Assembly: GCF_003054175.1 (NCBI RefSeq)
Contig: NZ_QBKN01000027.1
Location: 1 to 64,000 of the forward strand
Direction: 5' to 3'
DNA: 64,000 nt
From: Allosediminivita pacifica
GTDB lineage: Bacteria; Pseudomonadota; Alphaproteobacteria; Rhodobacterales; Rhodobacteraceae
Below the pieces are notes generated by a model. It had not been told where the DNA came from. It saw nothing but the letters and a program-made list of their open reading frames with translations, and did not search any database. The position numbers and the translations under genes were made by a program. The stretch's first letter is position 1; every line of letters starts with the position of its first letter. Shown here in pieces: positions 28,016 through 36,656 of the stretch.

Positions 28016-29352
28016 AATCCGCCCCTGCCCCCCTGCTTGACGAGGCTCTTGCCCTCACGGCCCGCTGGTGCGCGATCCCCTCGCACGCAGGCAACCGTGA
28101 TGCGCAGGGGCGGCAGGTGGCGGACCTTATCAGCTGGCTCACGGATGAGCTGGGGGCCGAAATCTTAGCCCCCCTGGCCTCCCCCGGCCCGGCGCCGGTG
28201 ATCCATGCCCGGCTCGACGCCGGCGCCCGGCACAGTGTCATCCTCTACAACATGTACGACGTGATGCCTGCCGACCCGGAGGGCTGGCAGGTCGATCCGT
28301 GGACCGGCGGTCGTGCCCGGATGGCGGACATCGGCGAGGTCTTCATTGCCCGCGGCGCCGAGAACAACAAGGGGCCGCTGGCCGGCATGCTGACGGCGCT
28401 GCGCGACCTGCACCGGTCCGGCGCGCTTGACGTAAACGTCGAAATCCTGCTCGACGGCGAGGAGGAACAAGGCTCGCCCACGATGCGCCACTACCTCGCC
28501 GCCGCGGACTGCCCCCTTCCCCATTGCATCGGAGGGCTCTTCCCGAGCCTCTGCGAATACGGCGGCGGCGCGCCGCGCCTTTACCTCGGCTTTTCGGGCA
28601 TCACCAAGGGCCGCATCCACGTCGCTGGCGGGGATTGGGGCGGCCCGCGTACGGCCATTCATTCCAGCAATGCCCCCTGGATCGCCAATCCGGCGCGCGT
28701 ACTTGTGGATGCGCTGTCGGGTTTCGGGGGTCCCGTGACAGGCGAACTCGGACAGGTGGATCTCGATGCCGAGGCCCTCGATCTCATCGCAGCGCTCGCG
28801 CGCGACTTCGATCCAGAGGCTGAGCTGCAGTTCCGCACCAGCCAACGCTACACCCGGCCCGGCGATGCCGAGACCCTGCTGCGCCACGTGCTGCGCACGG
28901 CGTCACTGAACATCTCATCGCTCACAACCCGACCTGCTGGAGACACGGCTGTGATCCCGCCCGAAGCAGAGGCACTCTTCGACCTGCGCACGCCCCCGGG
29001 CCTCGAAGCAGAGCCAATCCTCGCGACCCAGCACCTCCGCCTCGAGGGCACTGGTGTCAGGCTCGAGACCGGAGAGATCGCGCCGGGCGTTCGTTTCGGC
29101 GCCTGCAGCCCCGGCGCGACCGCCCTGCGCGCCGCATACAGCGTGACCTCTGAGGCACCCCAGATCTGGCCCTGGGCCATCGGCTCCGCTCCCGGGCATG
29201 CCTTCGCGCCCCATGCTGACAGCTTCCTGATTGGCGGCGCGGGCCGCGGAGGCAATGCCCACGGCACCGACGAGTTCCTGACCATCGAAGGCTTCGGTCG
29301 TTTCATCGCCTCGGTGCGCGAATGGCTTTTGGGCATGGGTAAACTGCCATGA
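28012..29352 (+). CDS. M20-family hydrolase-like protein with substituted metal ligands
   Basis: The start is the GTG overlapping the permease stop (446 residues). The fold is clearly M20 (amidohydrolase/dipeptidase): YNMYDVMPAD aligns with the usual Y-G-H-Y-D-V-x-P, RGAENNKGP with R-G-A-S-D-D-K-G, the DGEEEQGSP glutamate pair is kept (about 150-152) and a C-terminal histidine is kept (H417 in NAHGTDEF). The first zinc-ligand histidine is thus M81 and the bridging aspartate is N118. It may use one metal, another metal, or have a non-hydrolytic role. Context suggests action on an imported peptide-like compound. Confidence 0.85.
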   Translation: MKSAPAPLLDEALALTARWCAIPSHAGNRDAQGRQVADLISWLTDELGAEILAPLASPGPAPVIHARLDAGARHSVILYNMYDVMPADPEGWQVDPWTGGRARMADIGEVFIARGAENNKGPLAGMLTALRDLHRSGALDVNVEILLDGEEEQGSPTMRHYLAAADCPLPHCIGGLFPSLCEYGGGAPRLYLGFSGITKGRIHVAGGDWGGPRTAIHSSNAPWIANPARVLVDALSGFGGPVTGELGQVDLDAEALDLIAALARDFDPEAELQFRTSQRYTRPGDAETLLRHVLRTASLNISSLTTRPAGDTAVIPPEAEALFDLRTPPGLEAEPILATQHLRLEGTGVRLETGEIAPGVRFGACSPGATALRAAYSVTSEAPQIWPWAIGSAPGHAFAPHADSFLIGGAGRGGNAHGTDEFLTIEGFGRFIASVREWLLGMGKLP

Positions 29353-30311
29353 CCGAACTCTATCTTTCCAAACAGGACCAGATCCGGGCGGGCGCCTTGG
29401 ACTGGGACGCCGGGCTTGCAGACATCCACGACGCGCTGTCGCTGCTGCGCGTCGGCGAGGCAGAGATGGCGGCCGAGAACGTGCTCCCCCTTGGACCAGA
29501 CCCAAGGGACAAGGGCTACGGCCTTCCCGCACGGGTGGGCGGCCGGTTCGCTGCAGCGGGTCTCAAGTGGACCCTTCACCGTGCCGAGGCCCCCGCCGGC
29601 GGGGAGGCAATCACCTCGCGCACATTTATCGACGACACGACCACAGGGCGGCCCTTGGGCCTCATCGACAGCGCGATGCTCACGCGCGTGCGCACCGCCG
29701 CGCTATCGGGTGCAATCACCCGCGCGCTGTATCCGGGGCTGACGCGCCTCACCATTCTGGGTGCCGGGCCGCAGGCCAGGATGCACCTCGATATGGCGCT
29801 TGCACTCTTTCCCGACCTGCAGGAGGTCCACCACTGGACCCGCTCAGGGCGTGCGCTGGCCGAAAGCCTGCCGGGCAGAGTCACGCTCTGTCGCTACAAC
29901 GACCCGCGGTCCGCCTGCCTGGCCGCCGAGGTAGCCTTTACCTGCACTTCCGCACCCGAGCCTCTTCTTGGCCCCGAGGTGATGCGGCCCGGCGCGCTGA
30001 TCCTGCAGGTGGGCTACCACGAGGTCAGCTTCGACGCGATCGACTGCGCCGATGCGGTCACGTGTGACCTCTGGGGCGACTTTTCCCGGACCAGTGCCAA
30101 GAGCCTTTTCCAGATGCACCGCGCCGGTCGCTTTCCAGAGACACGCGTTGCGGCCGATGCCAGCGCGATTCTGCTGGACGGCTGGCGCCCAGCGCCGGAG
30201 GCGAGCGTCTTTTTCTCGAGCTTCGGGCTCAACATTTTCGACATAGCCTTCGCCGCGCGACTGATGCGCAACGCCGCGATGCTCGGACTGGGCGAGCCCC
30301 TCTCTGCCTGA
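29349..30311 (+). CDS. Ornithine cyclodeaminase/mu-crystallin family protein
   Basis: This 320-residue protein overlaps the M20 gene by 4 nt. It has the family N-terminal catalytic domain (LKWTLHRAEAP, FIDDTTTGRPLGLIDSAMLTRVRTAALSGA) and a Rossmann NAD(P) motif ILGAGPQARMHLDM. Members are ornithine cyclodeaminases, amino acid dehydrogenases or ketimine reductases; the exact substrate is not visible. With the neighbouring sulfur-handling genes, a ketimine reductase or amino acid dehydrogenase is possible, but that is inference. Confidence 0.85.
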   Translation: MTELYLSKQDQIRAGALDWDAGLADIHDALSLLRVGEAEMAAENVLPLGPDPRDKGYGLPARVGGRFAAAGLKWTLHRAEAPAGGEAITSRTFIDDTTTGRPLGLIDSAMLTRVRTAALSGAITRALYPGLTRLTILGAGPQARMHLDMALALFPDLQEVHHWTRSGRALAESLPGRVTLCRYNDPRSACLAAEVAFTCTSAPEPLLGPEVMRPGALILQVGYHEVSFDAIDCADAVTCDLWGDFSRTSAKSLFQMHRAGRFPETRVAADASAILLDGWRPAPEASVFFSSFGLNIFDIAFAARLMRNAAMLGLGEPLSA

Positions 30312-30328
30312 CAGTTGAAAGGACCAAG

Positions 30329-31150
30329 ATGACAGTGACCATCTCCGCGACCGAGCTCGCCGACCGCCTCCATGAGCCCGGGCTCGTCCTCGTCGACACA
30401 CGTACTCACGAGGCTTGGGCAGAGGACACGTTGCCGGGCGCAATCTTCCTCAACGTCTACGACTACTTCGTGCCGGAGAGCACGGATGCGGGCTACGAGG
30501 GCATGGCCGCCGGCGCAATGGAGGCGTTCCGCAGGACGGGACTGGACAAGGCCACAACCATCGTCTGGTTCGAGGAAGGGACCGGGATGCGGTCGCCGCG
30601 CGGGCTCTGGTTCCAAGAGTTACTCGGCCTCGAGGGCGGCGTCATCCTCGACGGCGGCCTCCGCGCCTGGCGCGAGATCGGGGGCAAGACACGCCCCGGC
30701 GACAGCCAGGCGGACGCGATCACCCATGTCGACGGCCCCGCGCCAGAAGGCTGGCAGCCTGAACTGGCCGTGATCCGAGACAAACTGCTCTCCCCGCCTT
30801 CGGACCTGCAGATCTTCGACGTCCGCCGACCGGCAGAGTTCGACGGCAGCTTCAAGCACGACTGCTGCGCGCGCGGCGGTCGCGTCCCGGGCGCCTTCTT
30901 CATGTTCTACGAGGACATGATCCGTAACGGCCGCTACCGCCCCGCCGACGAGATCCGCGAAGCGGCCATCACCGCCGGGCTCGCCCCCGAAAAACCGGTG
31001 GTCACCTACTGCCACCGGGGCGCCCGCGCTGCGACGGCACTCTACGGACTTCGGCTCGCCGGTTTCCGGAAGGTGGGCATATTCGTTGGGTCTTGGCACG
31101 AATGGGCGACCGACCCGGAATTGCCGATGCAAACTGGCCCGGCGATCTGA
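30329..31150 (+). CDS. Two-domain rhodanese (sulfurtransferase)
   Basis: This 273-residue protein has two rhodanese domains. The C-terminal domain holds the active-site loop CHRGARAA with C228; the N-terminal domain has lost its cysteine (EEGTGMRS), the usual pattern for thiosulfate or mercaptopyruvate sulfurtransferases. A mercaptopyruvate-type role would fit a cluster that also has a D-cysteine desulfhydrase family enzyme. GAAAGGA precedes the ATG; the gene is 17 nt after the cyclodeaminase gene. Confidence 0.9.
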   Translation: MTVTISATELADRLHEPGLVLVDTRTHEAWAEDTLPGAIFLNVYDYFVPESTDAGYEGMAAGAMEAFRRTGLDKATTIVWFEEGTGMRSPRGLWFQELLGLEGGVILDGGLRAWREIGGKTRPGDSQADAITHVDGPAPEGWQPELAVIRDKLLSPPSDLQIFDVRRPAEFDGSFKHDCCARGGRVPGAFFMFYEDMIRNGRYRPADEIREAAITAGLAPEKPVVTYCHRGARAATALYGLRLAGFRKVGIFVGSWHEWATDPELPMQTGPAI

Positions 31151-31235
31151 CGCCACGCGCCAAGGCACGTCAGGACTAGGACGCTATCTTCACGGCCGCC
31201 CCACCATCGCCGTCCAGCCTGACGACCGAGGGCTC

Positions 31236-31371
31236 TCACCCAGCGACAAGGTCGGCAAGCACATGCAAAGCCCCCCGGACCGTTTCCGCAGCCGTGCGGA
31301 AATCCGGTTTCGATCACGAGGCCAGGTACCGCCTCCACCTCCGCTATCACCGAACTCACGTCCAGAGTCAC
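31236..31371 (-). other. Possible frameshifted gene remnant in the rhodanese-SDR gap
   Basis: The 352-nt gap between the convergent rhodanese and SDR genes has no intact gene. On the minus strand the segment LDVSSVIAEVEAVPGLVIETG, followed after a one-base frame change by TAAETVRGALHVLADLVAG and a stop, reads like a protein C-terminus. I cannot name the family. It may be chance in GC-rich DNA. Confidence 0.25.
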
Positions 31372-31502
31372 ATCGATAAGCTCGTCCTATTGCTGCACGG
31401 CTTACCCCCGCCATTGTGGGGAACCATTGCCCCAGTCGTGCTGAGTGAGAGCCGCGCCAACGCACCCCAGTCCGCGCGGGGCCGCGATTGGCAAAGGTCA
31501 TG

Positions 31503-32195
31503 TCAGAAGCAATCCTCGACATCCCAGTGCACCGGGATCTCGGCAACGCTCGCCGATGAGGGCAGCTCCAGAACGGTCCGCGTGATCCGGGCGATGTCTT
31601 CCGGCCGGGTCTTGCCGCTACCGTCCGTGCCAGACGCTCTGCGCCCCATATCGGTGGCAACGAAACTGGGACAGATCGCCGTCGCGCGGACGCCGCTGTC
31701 GCGACCGGCCTGCCGCAGCGCATGGGTCAGTCCGACAACGGCGAACTTGGACATGGCGTAGAGCCCAGCGCCCGCGGATTTCACCCGCTTGCCCGAGAGC
31801 GACGCGATGGTGACGATCCGCCCCGGCCCTTGCTCCAGCATCGGCCAGGCCGCCTGCGCCAGACGCATGGGGGACTTCACATTGATCCCAAACAACTCGT
31901 CGAACTCCGCCTCGCTCGCGTCAAGCACCGAGCTGCGGCTGAGGACCCCGGCATTCAGCACCAATCCGTCCAGACGTCCGAAGCGCGCTTGTGTTGCAGA
32001 TACCCACTCTCGTTCGCTCTGGGCGTCCGTCGCATCGAAGTGGCAGGCCATGACACGTTCTGAGATCGCCAGCGGACAACACGACGGATCGCGCAAGCCG
32101 AGGCTCAGATCCCAACCAGCATCGAGCATCTCGGCCGCGATCGCCGCACCGATGCCACGGCTGGCACCGGAAACCATCACCACGGGGCGGCTCAT
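31503..32195 (-). CDS. Short-chain dehydrogenase/reductase
   Basis: The start is the ATG overlapping the ATPase stop (ATGA), giving [16 protein letters not shown] (230 residues). It has the NAD(P) motif GASRGIGAAIA, the NAG motif LVLNAGVL and the catalytic YAMSK. It is the second gene of a minus-strand pair with the dipeptide-type ATPase and belongs to the GntR island by position. The substrate is unknown. Confidence 0.87.
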   Translation of the reverse strand: MSRPVVMVSGASRGIGAAIAAEMLDAGWDLSLGLRDPSCCPLAISERVMACHFDATDAQSEREWVSATQARFGRLDGLVLNAGVLSRSSVLDASEAEFDELFGINVKSPMRLAQAAWPMLEQGPGRIVTIASLSGKRVKSAGAGLYAMSKFAVVGLTHALRQAGRDSGVRATAICPSFVATDMGRRASGTDGSGKTRPEDIARITRTVLELPSSASVAEIPVHWDVEDCF

Positions 32196-34051
32196 GCCGG
32201 AACTCCGGTCGCTGCTTGCGCCATCTCGCCGGTCCATTCAGGGCCGGGCACCTGCACCCGGTGACCGGGCGAGACGGTCCGCCATTCGCGCAGCGGCGGT
32301 TCGTAGCCATGGGGACGGACAGGGCTCTTTAGCTCGCGCACGTCCAGCCCCCGCCGCATGCCGCGCCGGGCGGGGTCCGGCACGGGCACGGCGGACAGAA
32401 GACGACACGTATAGGGGTGCTGCGGGTTCTCGAAGATCGCGGCCCGCGGTCCGATCTCGACGATCTCGCCCAGGTACATGACGGCAACGCGGTGGCTCAT
32501 GCGTTCGACCACGGCCATGTCGTGGCTGATGAAGAGATAGGAGAGACCGAGATCTTCCTGCAGGTCGAGCATAAGGTTGATGACCTGCGCCTTGATCGAG
32601 ACATCCAGCGCCGAGACGGCCTCGTCGGCGACGATCAGGTTCGGCGCCATGCCCAATGCGCGCGCGATGCATAGCCGCTGCCGCTGACCGCCCGAAAATT
32701 CGTTGGGATAGCGCCGGGCCATGTCACCGTGCAGACCGACCTTTTCCAGAAGGTCGGCCACCCTATCGGGTGCTTCTGCACGGGAAACCAGGCGATGCGT
32801 CAGCATCGGTTCGGCGATGGCGTCACCGATGCGGCAGCGCGGGTCGAGGCTCGCGAAAGGATCCTGGAAGATCATCTGCATTTTACGGCGATAGGGCCGG
32901 ATCGCCCGCCGAGACAGGCCCACCAGCTCCTTGCCCTCGAGCTTGACCGAACCGCCGTGGGCTTCGGTCAGCCCGAGGATGGTCCGCCCGGCCGAGGACT
33001 TGCCGCAGCCGGACTCTCCCACCAGCGACAGCGTCTCGCCGGGGCGAATGTCAAAATCGAGCCCCTCGACAGCATGCACCCGGCCTCCGCCGCCGCCCAG
33101 CATGCCCCCGTTGACGGTGTATCGGGTGGTCAGCCCACGCACCTGCAGAAGCGGCACCGCGCTCTGGACAACATGGTCCTTCACGGGACGTCCGGGTACG
33201 GGCTGCCCCGTGTCGGGCTCGACGAGTGGGAACCGCGCAGGTTGTACGCTGCCCGACATGGAGCCCAGTCGCGGCACCGCCGATAATAGCGCCCGTGTAT
33301 AAGGCTGCTTCGGCGCCCCGAAGAGAGCCTCGGTTGCGCCCTGCTCCACGGCCCGCCCGTGGTGCATGACGATGGTGCGGTCGGCGACCTCTGCCACGAC
33401 CCCCATGTCGTGGGTGATGAAGAGAACGGCCATGTCCTCTTCCTCCTGCAGCACCTTGATCAGCTCGAGGATCTGAGCCTGGATCGTCACGTCGAGCGCC
33501 GTGGTCGGTTCGTCCGCGATCAGAAGACGCGGGCGGCAGGCCAGCGCCATGGCAATCATGAACCGCTGCCGCATGCCTCCCGAGGACTGGTGCGGGTATT
33601 CGCCCATCCGCTGACGCGCCGCCGGAATGCGGACGCGCTCCAGCAGGCGTTCGGTCTCGGCCAGGGCCTCCTGCCGCGACATATCCCGATGCGCCGCCAG
33701 AACTTCGGCGATCTGCTCGCCGATCTTCATCGAAGGGTTCAGCGAGGTCATCGGCTCCTGGAAGATCATCGCCATGTCGTTTCCGCGCACGCCGCGCATC
33801 TCGGCCTCGGATAGCGCCAGCAAGTCACGCCCTTCCAGCATCACCTTGCCGCCGATGCGGCTGCTTTCCGGATCGAGCAGCCGCATCGAGGCGAGAGAGG
33901 TGACGCTCTTGCCCGACCCGCTCTCGCCCACCAGGGCAAGCGTCTCGCCCCGGGCGATTTCCAGCGACACGTCATGCACCACGGGTTTCCAACCGGCGCG
34001 GCCGCGAAAGGCGACCTCGAGCCCGGAGACGGAGAAGACTGGTTGGTTCAT
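32192..34051 (-). CDS. Fused two-domain ABC ATPase, DppDF-like
   Basis: This 619-residue protein joins two peptide-transporter NBDs. Domain 1 has Walker A GESGSGKS (42-49), signature SSGGMRQR and Walker [13 protein letters not shown]; domain 2 has [16 protein letters not shown] and [11 protein letters not shown], with alanine in place of the usual proline after [13 protein letters not shown] segment lies after domain 1 and [10 protein letters not shown] after domain 2, as in DppD/DppF. It should power the binding protein and permeases encoded 5 kb away on the other strand. It is divergent from the D-cysteine desulfhydrase-like gene. Confidence 0.92.
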   Translation of the reverse strand: MNQPVFSVSGLEVAFRGRAGWKPVVHDVSLEIARGETLALVGESGSGKSVTSLASMRLLDPESSRIGGKVMLEGRDLLALSEAEMRGVRGNDMAMIFQEPMTSLNPSMKIGEQIAEVLAAHRDMSRQEALAETERLLERVRIPAARQRMGEYPHQSSGGMRQRFMIAMALACRPRLLIADEPTTALDVTIQAQILELIKVLQEEEDMAVLFITHDMGVVAEVADRTIVMHHGRAVEQGATEALFGAPKQPYTRALLSAVPRLGSMSGSVQPARFPLVEPDTGQPVPGRPVKDHVVQSAVPLLQVRGLTTRYTVNGGMLGGGGGRVHAVEGLDFDIRPGETLSLVGESGCGKSSAGRTILGLTEAHGGSVKLEGKELVGLSRRAIRPYRRKMQMIFQDPFASLDPRCRIGDAIAEPMLTHRLVSRAEAPDRVADLLEKVGLHGDMARRYPNEFSGGQRQRLCIARALGMAPNLIVADEAVSALDVSIKAQVINLMLDLQEDLGLSYLFISHDMAVVERMSHRVAVMYLGEIVEIGPRAAIFENPQHPYTCRLLSAVPVPDPARRGMRRGLDVRELKSPVRPHGYEPPLREWRTVSPGHRVQVPGPEWTGEMAQAATGVPA

Positions 34052-34152
34052 TGCTCGGCCCCGTTAGATCACTTTGAGACTACCGACCGTTCCACCTTGC
34101 TGGAAGGGGCAGAGGTATCAGCCTCGCGCCGTCCCAAGGGGTTGCCGATGAT

Positions 34153-34171
34153 GATATATCATATATCGTAA
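34153..34171. promoter_or_regulatory. Palindromic operator, right copy
   Basis: GATATATCATATATCGTAA is the exact reverse complement of the 19 bp at 24662-24680. It lies in the divergent gap between the ATPase gene (minus) and the PLP enzyme gene (plus). Plausible promoters overlap it: minus TTGCAA, 16 nt, TACGAT, and plus TTGCCG with TATCGT 16 nt later. It probably binds the cluster's GntR regulator. Confidence 0.7.
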
Positions 34172-34235
34172 GGAGCGAGTCCGATGTTGCAAGGAAAAAC
34201 TCTCCTTTCGGACCGATCATGAGAAAGGACCGAGG

Positions 34236-35240
34236 ATGAAACTCGATGAACTTCCCCGGCTGTCGCTGGGTTTCCTGCCCACCCCGGTCGAGGACCTGAA
34301 GACGCTCGGCGCCGAGCTTGGCATCTCCTTGTCGGTGAAACGTGATGATTTCACAGGCTTCGGCGGCGGTGGCAACAAGGTGCGCAAGCTCGAATTCCTG
34401 ATGGCGGACGCCGTGGCGCAGGGCGTCAGCACCGTGATCACGACTGGCGGCCACCAGTCGAACCACGCTCGCATGACCGCGGCCGCTGCCCGCAAATTCG
34501 GCATGAAGCCGGTCCTGGTGCTGCGCGGCAACAAGCCGGACAACTGGCAGGGAAATCTGCTGCTTGATCACATCCTCGGCGCGGAAGTCGATTTCCTCGA
34601 TCCCGACGCCTACTTCGAACAGATCAATCCCCGCATGCAGGCCCATGCCGATGCAGCCGAGGCACGTGGCGAAAAGGCCTATATCATTCCTCTCGGCGGG
34701 GCGAGCGCGCTCGGCGCCATGGGCTACGTCAACGCGATCCGGGAACTGGCCGAACAGTACGAGGCGCAGGGCCGCAAGGCACCCGACTACATCTGCGCAC
34801 CCGTGGGTTCGGGCGGCACGCTGGCCGGGATGACAGTCGGCTGTTCCATGTGGTGGCCGAACACGCAGGTGCTCGGCATCGCCGTGACCGGCACGGCCGT
34901 GCCCTTCTCCGAACGCATCTCCGTGATGGCCAACGACGCGGCAGAACTGCTCGGCCTCGACCAGCGCTTCGCGCCCGAGGACATCCGCATCGAGAACGAC
35001 TACGTCGGCCCCGGCTACTCGATCCCCTCCGACGAAGGCAACGCCGCGATCCTGCGGGCCGGGCGCACCGAAGGGGTGCTGCTCGACCCGGTCTACACTG
35101 GCAAGGCAATGGCGGGCATCATCGGCACCGTCCAGGCAGGCGGGATCGAAAAGGGCTCGGACGTGCTCTTCGTCCATTGCGGCGGTACGCCCGCCCTCTT
35201 CCCTTTCAGCGAACAGCTGACAGCCGACCTCACATACTGA
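34236..35240 (+). CDS. D-cysteine desulfhydrase/ACC deaminase family PLP enzyme
   Basis: This 334-residue fold-type II PLP enzyme has the cofactor lysine in GGNKVRKLEF (K48 by alignment with DcyD K51), the nucleophile region GGHQSNHARMTAA and the phosphate-binding GSGGTLAG loop. Relatives deaminate D-cysteine to pyruvate, sulfide and ammonia, or open 1-aminocyclopropane-1-carboxylate. The adjacent rhodanese and downstream homocysteine methyltransferase favour a sulfur substrate, but ACC or D-amino acid deaminase activity cannot be excluded. AAAGGA precedes the ATG. Confidence 0.87.
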   Translation: MKLDELPRLSLGFLPTPVEDLKTLGAELGISLSVKRDDFTGFGGGGNKVRKLEFLMADAVAQGVSTVITTGGHQSNHARMTAAAARKFGMKPVLVLRGNKPDNWQGNLLLDHILGAEVDFLDPDAYFEQINPRMQAHADAAEARGEKAYIIPLGGASALGAMGYVNAIRELAEQYEAQGRKAPDYICAPVGSGGTLAGMTVGCSMWWPNTQVLGIAVTGTAVPFSERISVMANDAAELLGLDQRFAPEDIRIENDYVGPGYSIPSDEGNAAILRAGRTEGVLLDPVYTGKAMAGIIGTVQAGGIEKGSDVLFVHCGGTPALFPFSEQLTADLTY

Positions 35241-35380
35241 CCGCGTCGGTCGAGGTCTTCGCCACCCGACGCCATGACACGACCCCTGCAGTGATCTGCG
35301 GGGGTCTCGTCGTTTCGGCGGTCTTCTCCGGTGAAACGACCCAAACCGAAATCATGCCGGCGCGCCCGTGCCCATCCGAT

Positions 35381-35396
35381 TTAACGCAGTTTTAAC
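35381..35396 (+). promoter_or_regulatory. CtrA-type binding site
   Basis: TTAACGCAGTTTTAAC matches the full CtrA consensus TTAA-N7-TTAAC without a mismatch. It ends 69 nt before the small DUF1127-like gene. CtrA in Rhodobacterales controls motility, gene transfer agents and related functions; control of this operon is inference. The rest of the 224-nt gap (35241-35464) shows no other feature. Confidence 0.6.
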
Positions 35397-35464
35397 GGCA
35401 CGCGGACGCCGGCAAAGACACCGGCCCGGCAGAGGAGGAGCGTCAGAACCTGAAAGGACGCTCC

Positions 35465-35632
35465 ATGTTCAAGCTTTTCTCTTTTCGCCGCCGCCCGGAC
35501 AATGTCGCGCGGCAATCCCTCAGCCGGCTGCTTAGCGACCCGCACATGCGCCGCGACATCGGCCTTCCCAACATCGACCATTCCAGCCTTCAGATGGGCC
35601 GGCAGATGAACCACATCCGGGGGTGGCTGTGA
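35465..35632 (+). CDS. Small DUF1127-like protein
   Basis: A 55-residue basic protein begins MFKLFSFRRRPDN and contains LSRLLSDPHMRRDIGL, which matches the arginine-rich DUF1127 pattern (R..L..L.D..L.DIGL) of small alphaproteobacterial proteins. AAAGGA lies 7 nt before the ATG. Its stop overlaps the homocysteine methyltransferase start by one base (TGATG). DUF1127 proteins have been linked to phosphate and C1 metabolism and RNA turnover in other alphaproteobacteria; its role here is unknown. Confidence 0.7.
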   Translation: MFKLFSFRRRPDNVARQSLSRLLSDPHMRRDIGLPNIDHSSLQMGRQMNHIRGWL

Positions 35633-36582
35633 TGCGCACGGTCTACCGCAACCGGTTGCCGCAACTGGACGGCGCGCAGCTTCTTACAGACTCGGGACTT
35701 GAGACGACGCTTCTCTTCCTCGAGAGCATCGACCTGCCCTGCTTCGCCTCCTACCCGCTGCTCGAAAGCGCCTCCGGGCGCGAGGTGCTCCGCGCCTATT
35801 TCGAGCGGCACCTTGCCATCGCGGCGGATCACGAGGTTGGCTTCCTGCTCGAAGCACCCACGTGGCGCGCAAGCCGGGACTGGGGGGCGGAGCTCGGACA
35901 CACGCCTGCGGATCTCGCACGGTTCAACACCGCCGCCATCGAGTTGCTGGCAGACATCCGCAAAGACAGCGCCCTGTCGCCGGTCGTGATCTCCGGCAAC
36001 ATCGGTCCTCGCGGAGACGGCTACACGCCCGATCTCGTCATGACCGCCGAAGAGGCCGAGGCCTATCACGCCGAGCAGATCGGCTGGTTCTCCGAAACCG
36101 AAGCAGACATGGTCAGCGCCTTCACCATCACCACGGTGAACGAGGGGGTGGGGATCATCAGGGCGGCAGCCGCAGCCGGCATGCCCTGCGTGGTCTCATA
36201 CACGACCGAGACCGATGGGCGCCTGCCCGACGGCACCCCGCTGGGCGAGGCGATCGAACGGACCGATATGATGACGGCGGGTGCCGCGGCCTACTTCATG
36301 GTCAATTGCGCCCATCCCGATCACTTCCGCAGTGCACTCGAAGCGGATGCCGCCTGGCTCGGGCGGGTCTGGGGTGTGCGCGCCAATGCCTCGCGCCTCA
36401 GCCACGCCGAGCTCGACGCGGCGACGGATCTCGATTCCGGCAATCCTGCCGAACTCGGCCACGACTACGCGCGGCTCGCTCGCATGCTGCCCAACCTGCG
36501 CGTCTTCGGCGGCTGCTGTGGCACGGACCACCGTCATGTCGAGGCGATGGCCGACTGCTGCTGCCGGCAGCCCGCGGCCTGA
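35632..36582 (+). CDS. Homocysteine S-methyltransferase
   Basis: The ATG overlapping the stop of the small gene upstream is taken as the start (316 residues). The zinc-binding cysteines are present as NCAHPDHF and GGCCGTDHRHV, and the N-terminus LTDSGLETTLLFL is typical (LLLDGGLGT in relatives). The enzyme transfers a methyl group from a donor such as S-methylmethionine, betaine or a sulfonium compound to homocysteine. No signal peptide; cytoplasmic. It is coupled to a DUF1127-like protein and followed by an exported TPR protein. Confidence 0.9.
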   Translation: MRTVYRNRLPQLDGAQLLTDSGLETTLLFLESIDLPCFASYPLLESASGREVLRAYFERHLAIAADHEVGFLLEAPTWRASRDWGAELGHTPADLARFNTAAIELLADIRKDSALSPVVISGNIGPRGDGYTPDLVMTAEEAEAYHAEQIGWFSETEADMVSAFTITTVNEGVGIIRAAAAAGMPCVVSYTTETDGRLPDGTPLGEAIERTDMMTAGAAAYFMVNCAHPDHFRSALEADAAWLGRVWGVRANASRLSHAELDAATDLDSGNPAELGHDYARLARMLPNLRVFGGCCGTDHRHVEAMADCCCRQPAA

Positions 36583-36656
36583 GCGCTCCAAGCAACGTGC
36601 GATCCGGGCACACCCGGTTCGCCCTCCACATTTCATTCACCAGACGAGACATCACC

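Noticed and set aside
35862-36656. Upstream extension of the TPR protein frame through the homocysteine methyltransferase gene
   Set aside because: The extension is a shifted frame of the methyltransferase, rich in R, G and H. A clear signal peptide begins at 36657.
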